Shown here piece after piece: positions 27,149-36,887 of a stretch of 64,000 bases of DNA. The notes under the pieces are model-generated. The model did not search any database and was not told where the DNA came from. It worked only from the letters and a program-made list of their open reading frames with translations. The stretch is from Enterococcus viikkiensis (GTDB lineage: Bacteria; Bacillota; Bacilli; Lactobacillales; Enterococcaceae). A program made the position numbers and the translations under genes. The stretch's first letter is position 1, and every line of letters begins with the position of its first letter. The stretch spans positions 62,001 to 126,000 of the forward strand of contig NZ_BJDW01000003.1 of assembly GCF_005405345.1 (NCBI RefSeq), read 5' to 3'.

Positions 27149-29706
27149 ACTTCAATCATTTCTTCTGAGATAGTCGCACCCTTATTCTTTCCACGGCCGA
27201 TCAATAATAAGAGTTGTAAGGCAGAGAATAGGAAGCTGCTATCTTTCATATAAGCAAAATACCTTGGCCGCCATTGATCCACGTAGATCGTTTTTTCCTC
27301 CGTAACTTGTTGAAAGGCATAGATTGAATGACCATATTTATAAATCAAGTTCATAATGCGCTCTCCGAAAAAGGCAAAGGAAGTCTCGCCCACTTTGGCT
27401 AACGGTGCCATTCCCTGATAAATCTTCTGATAGCCTTGCTTCTTCAATTCATCCATTAAATGCAATTTTAAAAATGTCGGCAATTCATCCGGTACATCGT
27501 TCCGAAAACGCAGTAAATCAAAAGAGGCCAGTTCTTTATTGATTGGTTGCTCCGTAATAAAGCCGACAATCTGATTTTGCGGATCACGAGCGATCCCAAC
27601 ATTACTAGTTTCAATATACGCGCGATCAAAACGCCCCACAGAGAAGTATTTTTCCTTCTCGCCATTCAGCCATTCATCCGAAATTTCTTCCAATTCCTCA
27701 AAAACTTCTTCAGGCAGTTGTTCAAAATAAATGAATTGATAACCTTCATTTGCTAACCGTTTAAATTCAAAACGATCCGAAAAGACTTCGAGTTTGTGTT
27801 GTGTGAAATCCGTAACGCCTGTTTCCCCAATTTTGTCAAAATGAAAACCTAGATCATGTAACAGTAAAACATATTCTTCTGAAATTTTATAAAAGGCTAA
27901 CTGATACCCACGCTGATCGGCATACTCCATAAATGCCAATGTTGCTTTTTGCCATTTTTCAGGATTTCCCACTGGATCACCGACAATAAAACATTTATTT
28001 GCCTTCGTTTGGAAACCAAAAACGATTTGGTCATTGCCATTTTCTTGATAATAGAAATACCGATAGCCCGCGACCCTTAAATAATGACTGGCCGCAGTCC
28101 CGCCATAACGATTGGTTAGATAGTTGAACCGCTTCTCATCCCAAACCGTCCCAATTTTCTCCTCACTTTGCGTCAAATATTGGTATAAGATCGCTAAACA
28201 CAAAATAGATAAAATTAAGCCCAGTAATCCAGAGAACCAAATCTCTTCCGAGGGAAAAGCAAAATATTTCGTTGCCAGTCGTTCCGTACTCCAAATTTGT
28301 CCGCTGTGATAACCCGCCACCGCATAGAAAATGAATAGCAAGCCGAACAAAACCCCATCAAAAAGCAAGGCACCCCAAGAGTAGACAAACCGTTGACGAT
28401 AAAATTCTCCGCGAGACATCCACACGATTAACAAAATCACCAAGTAAACAACGATTAAACGAATCGAAGCGGTCCGAGCCACCGTATTAACGATCCCAAA
28501 AATTAATAATACGATCGTTGGCCAAAACGCCCGTTTAACCTTTTGAGAGATACCACGAGCAAAACCTAGTAGCAAGAATCCTACCAATAAATTCAACGTC
28601 TGATCCAAAAAATCAAAGGAGAACGGCAGCAACACTTGAAACAAGCGGCTGATATTGGATAAATTCGTTAAGGTTGACAATAAAATCATCATGATCCCGG
28701 CAAAATAAACGGCACTGACCATTATTACATGAGCAATTTTTTGGGAAAGCAGACGTGGCAGATTATCAAAATAGCGGTTCATTTTGACACTTGTATTCGT
28801 CAAAAAGATTGCGATACCAGTTACAAATGGCACAAGGTAATAGAAAATTCGATAGAATAAAATCCAAACCACGGCCGTACTTTGACTAAGACCTAAATGC
28901 CCCAACCCTAAGATCATCATCACATCAAAGGTCCCAGCGCCCCCTGGAACCATCGTTAGCATTCCTAAGCCAGTGGCAATCACAAACATCGGATAAACCT
29001 CAGCCACATTCACCTTCGCTCCCATTAAGTAGCCAACTGCTAAAAAGACCGTTAGAGCCCCCAGCCATTGACCCAACGAGGCGGCATACAATTCTAAAAT
29101 TTGTTTTAGCTGAAACTCTTTAAAGATTGTCCTTCGCCGACCATAAACAAAAACGAAAAGAATCGGCGCAAACGCACCTCCTACTAACAGCCAAAAACGA
29201 TAACGAACAAATGGACTTTGAGTTTGAATAAAAAATAAATCCAATGCTGTAAAAAACGCAATAATCGAAAGACCTGCCAACATAAACAGGGCGATCTTAG
29301 AAATCACTGCCAGTACTTTTTTTCTTTCCATCCCTTTGCCGTAAAAACTTGAACGCAGACTCACGCCAACCACACCACCAAAGCCGGCTAAATTATTGAT
29401 CGTATTCGTCGTCCACGCAGACACCAGCCATTCTCTGCGATTCATCCGTGGACGTCCCGCTGCTTCTAGTGTCGTGATCGCCACGTGATCGTATAAAAGC
29501 ATGGGGAGGACGCCACCAAGGCCAATCCCGAGCATACTTAGTAATGCGATTTGATCCTGTTGTTTGATTGTTTGCCAAACCGTTTGCCAGCTCATTCCGT
29601 GGGCAATATTTTTCACCTGATTAGCGACGAAAAATAAGACAACCCCGAAAAAAATAATTTTAAGCAATGTGGCATAGCGTTTGAACCAGCGACTAATCGT
29701 CGTCAT
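27145..29706 (-). CDS. mprF: Phosphatidylglycerol lysyltransferase (MprF)
   Basis: The protein has 853 residues. The N-terminal flippase part has about 14 membrane segments (to about residue 500; FGGVVGVSLRSSF and MVPGGAGTFDVM are typical). The C-terminal cytosolic GNAT-like synthase domain contains VFGFQTKANKCFIVGDPVGN. It transfers lysine (or other amino acids) from tRNA to phosphatidylglycerol and flips the product, lowering the negative surface charge and giving resistance to cationic peptides and daptomycin. Enterococci often have two mprF genes; which one this is cannot be told. Confidence 0.94.
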   Translation of the reverse strand: MTTISRWFKRYATLLKIIFFGVVLFFVANQVKNIAHGMSWQTVWQTIKQQDQIALLSMLGIGLGGVLPMLLYDHVAITTLEAAGRPRMNRREWLVSAWTTNTINNLAGFGGVVGVSLRSSFYGKGMERKKVLAVISKIALFMLAGLSIIAFFTALDLFFIQTQSPFVRYRFWLLVGGAFAPILFVFVYGRRRTIFKEFQLKQILELYAASLGQWLGALTVFLAVGYLMGAKVNVAEVYPMFVIATGLGMLTMVPGGAGTFDVMMILGLGHLGLSQSTAVVWILFYRIFYYLVPFVTGIAIFLTNTSVKMNRYFDNLPRLLSQKIAHVIMVSAVYFAGIMMILLSTLTNLSNISRLFQVLLPFSFDFLDQTLNLLVGFLLLGFARGISQKVKRAFWPTIVLLIFGIVNTVARTASIRLIVVYLVILLIVWMSRGEFYRQRFVYSWGALLFDGVLFGLLFIFYAVAGYHSGQIWSTERLATKYFAFPSEEIWFSGLLGLILSILCLAILYQYLTQSEEKIGTVWDEKRFNYLTNRYGGTAASHYLRVAGYRYFYYQENGNDQIVFGFQTKANKCFIVGDPVGNPEKWQKATLAFMEYADQRGYQLAFYKISEEYVLLLHDLGFHFDKIGETGVTDFTQHKLEVFSDRFEFKRLANEGYQFIYFEQLPEEVFEELEEISDEWLNGEKEKYFSVGRFDRAYIETSNVGIARDPQNQIVGFITEQPINKELASFDLLRFRNDVPDELPTFLKLHLMDELKKQGYQKIYQGMAPLAKVGETSFAFFGERIMNLIYKYGHSIYAFQQVTEEKTIYVDQWRPRYFAYMKDSSFLFSALQLLLLIGRGKNKGATISEEMIEV

Positions 29707-29904
29707 CCTTCTTCTCCCATTCTTCCTTTTCTTGTTACTCTATTCTAAATGAATTCTTGTTTTGAAGCTATTCTTTTAAATGAATGATTCCAATCAAATA
29801 GGATTAGTTATTTTTAATCTACTATTTTTAGTTGTTTACTTCTAAAAATCAAACGCACAAAAACTGTTGTAGCCACTGCGTACAAGTTAACTGGCTCCTG
29901 GCAG

Positions 29905-29976
29905 CTAGCTCAAACAAATGACGCTATTTTTCGTGCACATCCCCTTTCCACTAATTGAAGTGGTAAGTGAAACTGG
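29905..29976 (-). repeat. Dispersed intergenic repeat, copy upstream of mprF
   Basis: On the + strand, CCTTTCCACTAATTGAAGTGG and GTGAAACTGGCA match the second hairpin of the repeat family. It sits immediately after the rny terminator. The first half of the unit is weakly preserved. Together with the terminator it accounts for part of the 300-nt gap; I see nothing else in the gap. Confidence 0.55.
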
Positions 29977-30007
29977 CAAAACAAAAAGCCTCATTTCTGA
30001 GGCTTTT
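29977..30007 (-). terminator. Rho-independent terminator after rny
   Basis: AAAAGCCTCA (29984-29993) pairs with TGAGGCTTTT (29998-30007) around TTTC, with a T-rich tail on the minus strand. Confidence 0.88.
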
Positions 30008-30009
30008 GG

Positions 30010-31566
30010 CTATTTTGCATAATCGGTTGCCCGTGTTTCACGGATAACCACAACTTTAATGTGTCCTGGATAATCTAGTTCGTCTTCGATCTTACGACGG
30101 ATGTCGCGGACTAAGCGAACAGAATCCAAATCTGAAATTTCTTCTGGTTTAACCATGACACGAACTTCTCGTCCCGCTTGAACTGCGAAACTTGATTCTA
30201 CTCCGGCAAAACTGTTGGAAATATTTTCCAAGTTTTCTAAACGTCGAATATAGTTTTCTAACGATTCGCTTCGTGCTCCTGGGCGTGCAGCTGATACGGC
30301 ATCTGCTGCGGCAACCAATACGGAAATCACTGAAGTGGCTTCGGTATCGCCATGGTGAGAAGCGATGGCATTGATGACTACTGAGTTTTCACGATATTTA
30401 GCGGCAAGTTCTGCCCCAATTTCAACGTGTGACCCTTCGATTTCATGATCCAATGCTTTACCAATATCATGAAGCAAGCCAGCTCGTTGTGCTAACTGAA
30501 CATCTTCGCCTAATTCTGCGGCAAGAACCCCCGTCAACTTGGCAACTTCGATGGAATGGTTCAAAACATTTTGACCGTAGCTGGTACGGAAATGTAAACG
30601 TCCTAAAATCTTAATCAAATCTGGATGTAAGGTATGCGCGCCTACTTCAAAGGCTGCTTGTTCCCCATATTCGCGAATGCGTTCATCCATTTCTTTACGC
30701 GATTTTTCGACCATTTCTTCGATTCGTGCTGGATGGATTCGACCATCTTGAATCAATTTTTCCAAAGTCATGCGGGCAATTTCCCGTCTGATTGGATCAA
30801 AGCCTGATAAAACAACTGCTTCTGGGGTATCATCAATAATCAAATCAATCCCCGTCAATGTTTCTAACGTCCGGATATTACGGCCTTCACGTCCAATGAT
30901 GCGACCTTTCATCTCATCATTTGGTAAAGTTACCACTGAAACAGTTGTCTCAGAAACGGCATCCGCACCACAACGTTGAATAGCCATTGCTAGAAGATTT
31001 TTCGCTTTGCGATCCGCTTCTTCTTTGGCCCGTTGTTCAGATTCTCTGACCATGACGTTCAATTCATGGTTCAGTTCCTCTTCCGTCGTCTTCATAATCA
31101 ATTCTTTTGCTTCATCTTTGGTTAATGAAGCAACTTGTTCAAGTTTTGTTTTTTGTTCATCGATCAGTTGTTCTACATCTTTTTCTCGCTCGTCAATTAA
31201 TTGCTGTCTAGCACTGATTTTTGTTTCTTTTTCTTCAAGTGAGTGCTCACGCTTTTCAAGAGAATCATCCTTACGATCTAAGGTTTGTTCTCTTTGAAGC
31301 AAGCGATTTTCTTGCGATTTTAATTCTTGTCTGCTTTCTTTCAACTCACTTTCAACTTGTGCGCGATACTGCTGGTTTTCTTCCTTGGCTTCCAACAAAG
31401 CTTCTTTCTTTAAGGTCTCCGCCTCTTTATTAGCATGCGTAATGATCCCTCTAGCTGTGTTTTGTGCCCCATCAATTTCTTTTTCATGGCGTGATTTTGC
31501 TACCATGAAACCCAAACCAAGACCGACAATTAAACCGATGATAGCGAGGAGAATCGGAACTAACAT
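30010..31566 (-). CDS. rny: Ribonuclease Y
   Basis: The protein has 518 residues from the ATG at 31566, 8 nt after GGAGG; a GTG three codons earlier overlaps that site. It has an N-terminal membrane anchor (about 1-25), a long Glu/Lys/Gln-rich coiled coil (about 30-200), a KH domain ([19 protein letters not shown]) and an HD domain ([12 protein letters not shown]). It is the main endonuclease starting mRNA decay in low-GC Gram-positives and acts at the membrane. It follows recA as in Bacillus. Confidence 0.97.
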   Translation of the reverse strand: MLVPILLAIIGLIVGLGLGFMVAKSRHEKEIDGAQNTARGIITHANKEAETLKKEALLEAKEENQQYRAQVESELKESRQELKSQENRLLQREQTLDRKDDSLEKREHSLEEKETKISARQQLIDEREKDVEQLIDEQKTKLEQVASLTKDEAKELIMKTTEEELNHELNVMVRESEQRAKEEADRKAKNLLAMAIQRCGADAVSETTVSVVTLPNDEMKGRIIGREGRNIRTLETLTGIDLIIDDTPEAVVLSGFDPIRREIARMTLEKLIQDGRIHPARIEEMVEKSRKEMDERIREYGEQAAFEVGAHTLHPDLIKILGRLHFRTSYGQNVLNHSIEVAKLTGVLAAELGEDVQLAQRAGLLHDIGKALDHEIEGSHVEIGAELAAKYRENSVVINAIASHHGDTEATSVISVLVAAADAVSAARPGARSESLENYIRRLENLENISNSFAGVESSFAVQAGREVRVMVKPEEISDLDSVRLVRDIRRKIEDELDYPGHIKVVVIRETRATDYAK

Positions 31567-31761
31567 TAAATCCACCTCCGTACTATCTTATTTACCTATC
31601 TGTAGTTTTTTGATAAACGAATGTCAAATTATCAATATGCCTACTTGCATATGTGTGGTGTCACACAACTTTATTCTAATGTTTGTCTGATAGTGTGTCA
31701 ACTTTATTTCTCTTTTGACAGACTTCCTACTAAAGCGCTTTGATTTGTTTTGAAAAATCTA

Positions 31762-31806
31762 CAAAAAAACACTAATGACCGAGCAAATAGCCTTTGTCAT
31801 TAGTGT
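31762..31806 (-). terminator. Rho-independent terminator after recA
   Basis: ACACTAATGAC (31769-31779) pairs perfectly with GTCATTAGTGT (31796-31806), then T on the minus strand. Confidence 0.88.
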
Positions 31807-31817
31807 CGATTTGTTTT

Positions 31818-32867
31818 TTATTCGTCTAATGGCAGTTCTTCTTGTCCTGCGTCGTCTGAATCAGCCACTTCGCCTGCTTCACCGATACCGTAAGCCGCCC
31901 GCACACGTGTATCGACTTCAGCCATCATTTCTGGATGGTCTGCTAAATATTTCTTCGCATTTTCACGACCTTGACCGATCCGATCTTCTTTATAGCCATA
32001 CCAAGCACCGCTCTTGTCGATGATATCTTGCTCTACAGCCATGTCTAAGAGTTCGCCTTCTTGCGAAATTCCTCGACCATACATCAGATCCACTTCAGCC
32101 ACCTTAAAGGGAGGGGCCACTTTGTTTTTCACGACTTTGATCTTCGTACGGTTACCAACAATATCTGTACCGTTTTTCAATTGTTCCGCACGACGAACCT
32201 CTAACCGTACAGTCGCATAGAACTTCAACGCACGTCCACCAGGAGTAACTTCTGGGTTACCGAACATTACGCCGACTTTTTCCCGAATTTGGTTGATGAA
32301 GACCGCAATCGTCTTTGTCTTATTGATCGAACCAGATAATTTACGCAATGCTTGTGACATCAGACGTGCTTGTAAGCCAACGTGAGCGTCGCCCATCTCA
32401 CCATCGATTTCAGCCCGGGGAACCAACGCTGCTACAGAGTCGATAACAATGATATCAACAGCACCACTAGAAACTAATGCGTCCGCGATTTCCAACCCTT
32501 GCTCACCAGTATCTGGCTGTGAAAGCAATAGTTCGTCAATATTAACACCTAGACGTTGTGCATATTGCGGGTCTAACGCATGCTCAGCATCGATAAAAGC
32601 AGCTGTGCCACCTTGTTTTTGCACTTCTGCAATAGCATGTAAAGCAACCGTCGTTTTACCAGAACTTTCTGGTCCATAGACTTCAATAATTCGTCCTCTT
32701 GGATACCCACCGACACCTAACGCTACATCTAATGCTAAAGAACCACTTGGGATCGTTGAAATCTGTTGATCAACCTTTTCACCTAATTTCATGATCGAGC
32801 CTTTTCCATAATTCTTTTCAATCTTCTTCATCGCAGCATCTAAGGCCGCCTTGCGATCATTTGCCAA
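31818..32867 (-). CDS. recA: DNA recombination protein RecA
   Basis: The protein has 349 residues. Walker A is GPESSGKTT, Walker [13 protein letters not shown], and the strand-exchange loop region follows [19 protein letters not shown]. The C-terminus is acidic, as usual. RecA forms filaments on single-stranded DNA and triggers LexA self-cleavage. The start codon is TTG, 8 nt after AGGAGG, agreeing with [13 protein letters not shown] possible SOS box lies about 280 nt upstream. Confidence 0.98.
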   Translation of the reverse strand: MANDRKAALDAAMKKIEKNYGKGSIMKLGEKVDQQISTIPSGSLALDVALGVGGYPRGRIIEVYGPESSGKTTVALHAIAEVQKQGGTAAFIDAEHALDPQYAQRLGVNIDELLLSQPDTGEQGLEIADALVSSGAVDIIVIDSVAALVPRAEIDGEMGDAHVGLQARLMSQALRKLSGSINKTKTIAVFINQIREKVGVMFGNPEVTPGGRALKFYATVRLEVRRAEQLKNGTDIVGNRTKIKVVKNKVAPPFKVAEVDLMYGRGISQEGELLDMAVEQDIIDKSGAWYGYKEDRIGQGRENAKKYLADHPEMMAEVDTRVRAAYGIGEAGEVADSDDAGQEELPLDE

Positions 32868-32895
32868 TAGCTGATCCTCCTATTTCCTATAATGT

Positions 32896-33080
32896 AATTA
32901 TTTTTCAAAAAACGAAAAATGAAGTTGCTGTTCAACACGTATATTTTCTGTTAAAGAGCTTGCTTTGTGATGATCGCACTCGCTCACTAACAATGGGGAA
33001 ATTTTTCTCACATACAATTCGTGTACACATAACCCTTCCACTGATCTTGCCAAAGTAAGAAATAAAACGGGTCATGCACG
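32896..33080 (-). repeat. Dispersed intergenic repeat, copy upstream of recA
   Basis: TTATTTTTC…GAAAAAT, then the core TTCAACACGTATA (32931-32943), match the first half of the repeat family. A second, looser match (TGTACACATAACCCTTCCACTGATC, in part) follows at about 33011-33075. It lies in the recA leader. Confidence 0.55.
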
Positions 33081-33146
33081 CACATCATTATTGCTTTTTC
33101 AATAGTCTTAGTTTATCGGTTTAAAATCAAAAAAGCAAGCAAAAAA

Positions 33147-33160
33147 CGAACAAACATTCG
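33147..33160. promoter_or_regulatory. Candidate SOS (LexA) box upstream of recA
   Basis: CGAACAAACATTCG matches the Gram-positive LexA consensus CGAAC-N4-GTTCG except for one base in the right half. It is the only such site between cinA and recA. Its distance to recA implies a long leader. Confidence 0.55.
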
Positions 33161-33165
33161 CATTT

Positions 33166-34413
33166 TTAGTTTTTGTTTAGAATTGCCCGCCGCAACATGT
33201 CTAACCCCTTCATCACAGAGCTGTGACGAACATAAGAACGATCTCTGGTGAAGTGATTTTCTGTTACTACGGTCGGTCCATTTTTTTGCGCCAAGCCAAT
33301 ATAAACAGTTCCCTTTGGTTGCCCTTCCAGTTCGTCAGGACCGGCAACACCCGTAAAGGACAAGGCGTAGTCCGTCTCAGCTAAACGCAGAGCCGCTTCT
33401 GCCATTTCTTTCGCGCAATCTTCACTAACAACACCTGTTTGTTCTAGACGCTCAGAATCAAGCCCTAGGAAGTTTATTTTCGTTGCCTTGGAATAAGTCA
33501 CAAAACCACCGGGAAAGACCTCTGAAACGCCTGAAATCGTTCCTAAGGTTGCTTGGAACTCACCCGCTGTCAAACTTTCTGCCGCCGTAATCGTCCGTTT
33601 TTCCTTTTTCAATAGCTCAACGACTACTTCAACCAAACTATTTTCCTCGCCATAGCCATAGAAAAATTCACCCACCTTCGCTAGGATCTCTGTTTCTGTT
33701 TGATCCAATAAGGCATTCGCCGAATCTTCATCCTCTGTCTTAGCTGTGATACGCAACGTAACTTCATTAGGTTTGGCGTAGGGAGCAATCGTCGGATTGG
33801 TTTGCTGTTCGATCATTTCCGCCAGATCTGTCACTAGTTTCGATTCGCCGATACCAAAGAAACGTAGGACACGTGAGGTTAATTTTTCCGTTGTCGGAAA
33901 TTCTTTTTCTAATAGCGGGCGCGCTTGTTCCAAAAACATCGGTTGCAATTCGTTAGGCGGCCCTGGTAACAAAATATAATTATTCTTGGTTCCTTTATAC
34001 AAACAGCCAATGGCTAGGCCTGTCCGATTCGGTAATGGAATCCCGTCTTGCAGTGTCTCAATTTGCCGTAGATTATTCGGTGTCATCGTACTTTGACGCT
34101 GTGTGAAAAAGGCGTTCAACGCTGCTAAGCCTGCTTCATTTTGCACGAGCGACACGCCGACGTGCTCAGCCAAAACATTTTTTGTCAAATCATCATCGGT
34201 TGGCCCCAAGCCGCCGCATAAAAGGATCAGCTCGCTGCGTGAATCGGCCAGCTGCAACAATTCCTCCAAACGTTTGGGGTTATCGCCAACAACGGTATGA
34301 AAATAAACTTCAATCCCCATATCCGCCAATTTTTCTGATAAAAAAGTCGCGTTCGTATTGACTACTTGTCCTAATAAAAGTTCCGTTCCTACAGCAATGA
34401 TCTCTGCTCTCAT
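33166..34413 (-). CDS. cinA: CinA family protein (competence/damage-inducible; putative NMN deamidase)
   Basis: The protein has 415 residues. The N-terminal MoaB/MogA-like domain ([21 protein letters not shown]) is followed by the C-terminal CinA amidase domain ([33 protein letters not shown]). The C-terminal domain family hydrolyses NMN amide or similar pyridine nucleotides. It lies upstream of recA and downstream of pgsA, the standard Firmicutes order, with which recA is often co-transcribed. Confidence 0.95.
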   Translation of the reverse strand: MRAEIIAVGTELLLGQVVNTNATFLSEKLADMGIEVYFHTVVGDNPKRLEELLQLADSRSELILLCGGLGPTDDDLTKNVLAEHVGVSLVQNEAGLAALNAFFTQRQSTMTPNNLRQIETLQDGIPLPNRTGLAIGCLYKGTKNNYILLPGPPNELQPMFLEQARPLLEKEFPTTEKLTSRVLRFFGIGESKLVTDLAEMIEQQTNPTIAPYAKPNEVTLRITAKTEDEDSANALLDQTETEILAKVGEFFYGYGEENSLVEVVVELLKKEKRTITAAESLTAGEFQATLGTISGVSEVFPGGFVTYSKATKINFLGLDSERLEQTGVVSEDCAKEMAEAALRLAETDYALSFTGVAGPDELEGQPKGTVYIGLAQKNGPTVVTENHFTRDRSYVRHSSVMKGLDMLRRAILNKN

Positions 34414-34499
34414 GTAATCCTCTTCCTTCTAACATTAAGATACGCATTTTTCTCAACTATATCATTTTTATTTCAAAAAGGCTTTGAGAATTGGCTCAA

Positions 34500-34533
34500 A
34501 AATAAAAAAGAACGCACCCTCACGGCGCGTTCT
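34500..34533 (-). terminator. Rho-independent terminator after pgsA
   Basis: AGAACGC (34509-34515) pairs with GCGTTCT (34527-34533); the minus strand continues with six T. Confidence 0.8.
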
Positions 34534-34542
34534 AAGTATTTT

Positions 34543-35124
34543 TTACATAGAGCCTTTAAACAGCCCAGTATTTTTAGCGAAATAATCATACCCTGAATAA
34601 ATCGTAAAGAATAAACAGATATATAGCATGATTTGATCCATCGGAATTCCGATATAATTGAAAGGCACATTATTTAAGTATAACAAAACGATTCCGACCA
34701 TTTGTGTAGTCGTTTTGATTTTCCCGGGCATCGCTGCTGCCATTACCCCGCCACCTTGCTCAACGATCAGAAGACGCAAGCCGGTTACCGCTAATTCTCG
34801 ACAGACGATAATTGCAATGACCCACGCAGGGGTCTTGCCTTGTTGAACTAAAATAATAAAGGCAGTCATCACTAACATTTTATCCGCTAAAGGATCAGCA
34901 AATTTTCCGAAGTTGGTCACCAGCCCGCGAGCACGAGCGATTTTCCCATCTAAATGGTCCGTGTAGCTAGCGATCGCAAAGATGATTGCACCGACTAATT
35001 GTGTAACCGCTAAAGTCGTATTGCCAACGTGTAACGTGCCCCAATCCCATGGTGCTAAGACAACAACCATAAATAATGGGATCATAAAAATTCGGACGAC
35101 CGTTAATTTATTTGGTAAATTCAT
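34543..35124 (-). CDS. pgsA: CDP-diacylglycerol–glycerol-3-phosphate 3-phosphatidyltransferase
   Basis: The protein has 193 residues from the second of two ATG codons, 8 nt after GGAGG. It carries the CDP-alcohol phosphatidyltransferase motif (D-x2-DG-x2-AR-x8-G-x3-D-x3-D) in DHLDGKIARARG…FGKFADPLADK. It makes phosphatidylglycerol phosphate in the membrane. It is the last gene of the ymfF–pgsA block. MprF, also in this window, modifies its end product. Confidence 0.96.
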   Translation of the reverse strand: MNLPNKLTVVRIFMIPLFMVVVLAPWDWGTLHVGNTTLAVTQLVGAIIFAIASYTDHLDGKIARARGLVTNFGKFADPLADKMLVMTAFIILVQQGKTPAWVIAIIVCRELAVTGLRLLIVEQGGGVMAAAMPGKIKTTTQMVGIVLLYLNNVPFNYIGIPMDQIMLYICLFFTIYSGYDYFAKNTGLFKGSM

Positions 35125-35158
35125 CATTGATTCCTCCTATGTAACTTTCCTACGGCTT

Positions 35159-36025
35159 TTAAGCAGCGTAGGCGATATTTAAGGTAATGTCTTTTTTCAG
35201 TAAAGAGTCGCCCGGTTGAAAATCCAGACCTTGATCATTGACCTTGATGTCTGCGTACTTCGCCATCCCAATAGTGATCAGCGTTTGGGCAGTGTCTGCG
35301 GGTAATTCGGTGGTCTGTGACTCACCCGGCTGCAAGGTATATTGATAAATCAACGCACCGTTAACTTGAACACCGATCCATACGCGTTCTTTCCCTGTAA
35401 AAGTAAGCTTTAATGGTTTTTCCGCGTGATCGACCTTCATCGTTGCAGCATTGACGGTATTATTTTCCATCGCCAAGGCCATTTTTGGTTTTTCCGGCGG
35501 CTTAGAAGAGGCCACCGTTGGTTTTGGCTGTGACGACGAAACTTTTTCCGGCTGTGACGCGGTATTTCCTGAGCGCTCGACTTGAACAGAACTATTTTCA
35601 GGAATAATAGCGGTCTCTTGATGATCTAGCCAAGTCATATACCCAACCACCGAAATGATTGCCAAAGCCACCAAGCCTAAAACAACCATCGGCAGCGTTG
35701 CTCTAAAACGAGCCTGCGTAGGATTCTCTGCGTGTTTATTCTTTCGTAACTCCGCCACTGTTTGAAGTTCCGGATACGTTGGCAACGGCCGATCCTTCCC
35801 GTCTAAAACATCGATCAAATGGTTGCCATCTACGTTTACCTCATCGGCATATTGCCGAATAAATGTCCGCAAATAGTAATCGCTGGGCAACTCATGAAAG
35901 TCATTTTCTTCAATCGCTAATAAATAGCGCTTTTGAATTTTTGTGCGCTGCTGCAGTTCATCTAAACTGAGTTTTTTATCGATGCGGGCTTTGCGTAACG
36001 TTTCTCCAATATTAATACTAGCCAC
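35159..36025 (-). CDS. RodZ-like membrane protein with HTH domain
   Basis: The protein has 288 residues: an N-terminal Cro/CI-type helix-turn-helix (about 5-70; LRKARIDKKLSLDELQQRT), one membrane segment (about 108-128), a Ser/Pro/Lys linker and a C-terminal beta-rich DUF4115 domain. This is the RodZ layout, linked to the MreB cytoskeleton and rod or septal growth; in ovoid enterococci it may steer peripheral growth. The start is GTG. It lies between ymfI and pgsA as in Bacillus. Confidence 0.88.
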   Translation of the reverse strand: MASINIGETLRKARIDKKLSLDELQQRTKIQKRYLLAIEENDFHELPSDYYLRTFIRQYADEVNVDGNHLIDVLDGKDRPLPTYPELQTVAELRKNKHAENPTQARFRATLPMVVLGLVALAIISVVGYMTWLDHQETAIIPENSSVQVERSGNTASQPEKVSSSQPKPTVASSKPPEKPKMALAMENNTVNAATMKVDHAEKPLKLTFTGKERVWIGVQVNGALIYQYTLQPGESQTTELPADTAQTLITIGMAKYADIKVNDQGLDFQPGDSLLKKDITLNIAYAA

Positions 36026-36160
36026 TTGATTCTCGACTCCTATATCCTATTTTCATTATGCTTGCCCATTCATAAAACGAATTTGGCAGCTTATTCCTCT
36101 CACTGTCATTCTTCGATCATTTTCCCACAGAAGCTGCGGACATTCACTAAACAAGTGTCT

Positions 36161-36886
36161 TTATTCCATCCAACCACCAGCCACCGGCAAAACAATCCCG
36201 GTCGTATAACTGGCCTCTTTTGAAAATAAATACTGACAGGCTGCTGCGATTTCTTTCGGATCGGCTAAGCGTCCCAAAGGAATCTCCGCACTTAACTCCA
36301 TTAATTCCTGTTCCGTCCAATTCGTGTTCATCTTTGTCTGAACCGCTCCAGGCGCCACCACATTGACTGTAATGCCTAAGGTAGCAACCTCTTTGGCATA
36401 CGCCTTAGCAAAAGCCTCCTGCGCCCCTTTGACAGCACTATAAACCGTCTCCATGCTACTGCCGCGATGACCATAAACGGAGCCGATAAAGACGATTCGC
36501 CCCTGATTGTTTCTAGCCAATTTTTCCTGTAAGGCTTGCAACAAAAGTAACGGAGTCTTTAAATGAACTTGCCATAATGCTTCCATCTGATCGGCCTTGG
36601 TCTCTGGTAATAACTCGTAAAAAGTAAAACCTGAGGCAAAAACGATCCCATCCACTTGAAAAAGCTGATCTAAGAAATGAGGGATTTCCGCTTCCCTCAA
36701 CATGTCTAAGGATACCATAAAAAAATCTTGCTGAGGATAACGTTTCTGTAAGTCTGAAACGAAACTTAAGACTTTTGTTTTTTGTTGATTGTAGTGGCAG
36801 TAAAGGGACCAGCCTTCTCCTGCCAATTTTTCACAGATTGCTTGGCCAATATCTCCGCTGGCACCCATGACTAATGCGTAAGGCAT
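36161..36886 (-). CDS. ymfI: SDR family oxidoreductase YmfI
   Basis: The protein has 241 residues with the Rossmann motif GASGDIGQ at the N-terminus and the catalytic Y-x3-K in YSAVKGAQEAF with Ser in FIGSVYG. In Bacillus YmfI reduces the 5-aminopentanone group on elongation factor P to 5-aminopentanol. The two neighbours ymfH and ymfF are linked to the same pathway. It starts one nucleotide after the ymfH stop codon. Confidence 0.9.
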   Translation of the reverse strand: MPYALVMGASGDIGQAICEKLAGEGWSLYCHYNQQKTKVLSFVSDLQKRYPQQDFFMVSLDMLREAEIPHFLDQLFQVDGIVFASGFTFYELLPETKADQMEALWQVHLKTPLLLLQALQEKLARNNQGRIVFIGSVYGHRGSSMETVYSAVKGAQEAFAKAYAKEVATLGITVNVVAPGAVQTKMNTNWTEQELMELSAEIPLGRLADPKEIAAACQYLFSKEASYTTGIVLPVAGGWME

Positions 36887-36887
36887 C

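Noticed and set aside
31007-31297. Ser-rich + strand open frame inside rny
   Set aside because: Antisense shadow of the coiled-coil coding region.
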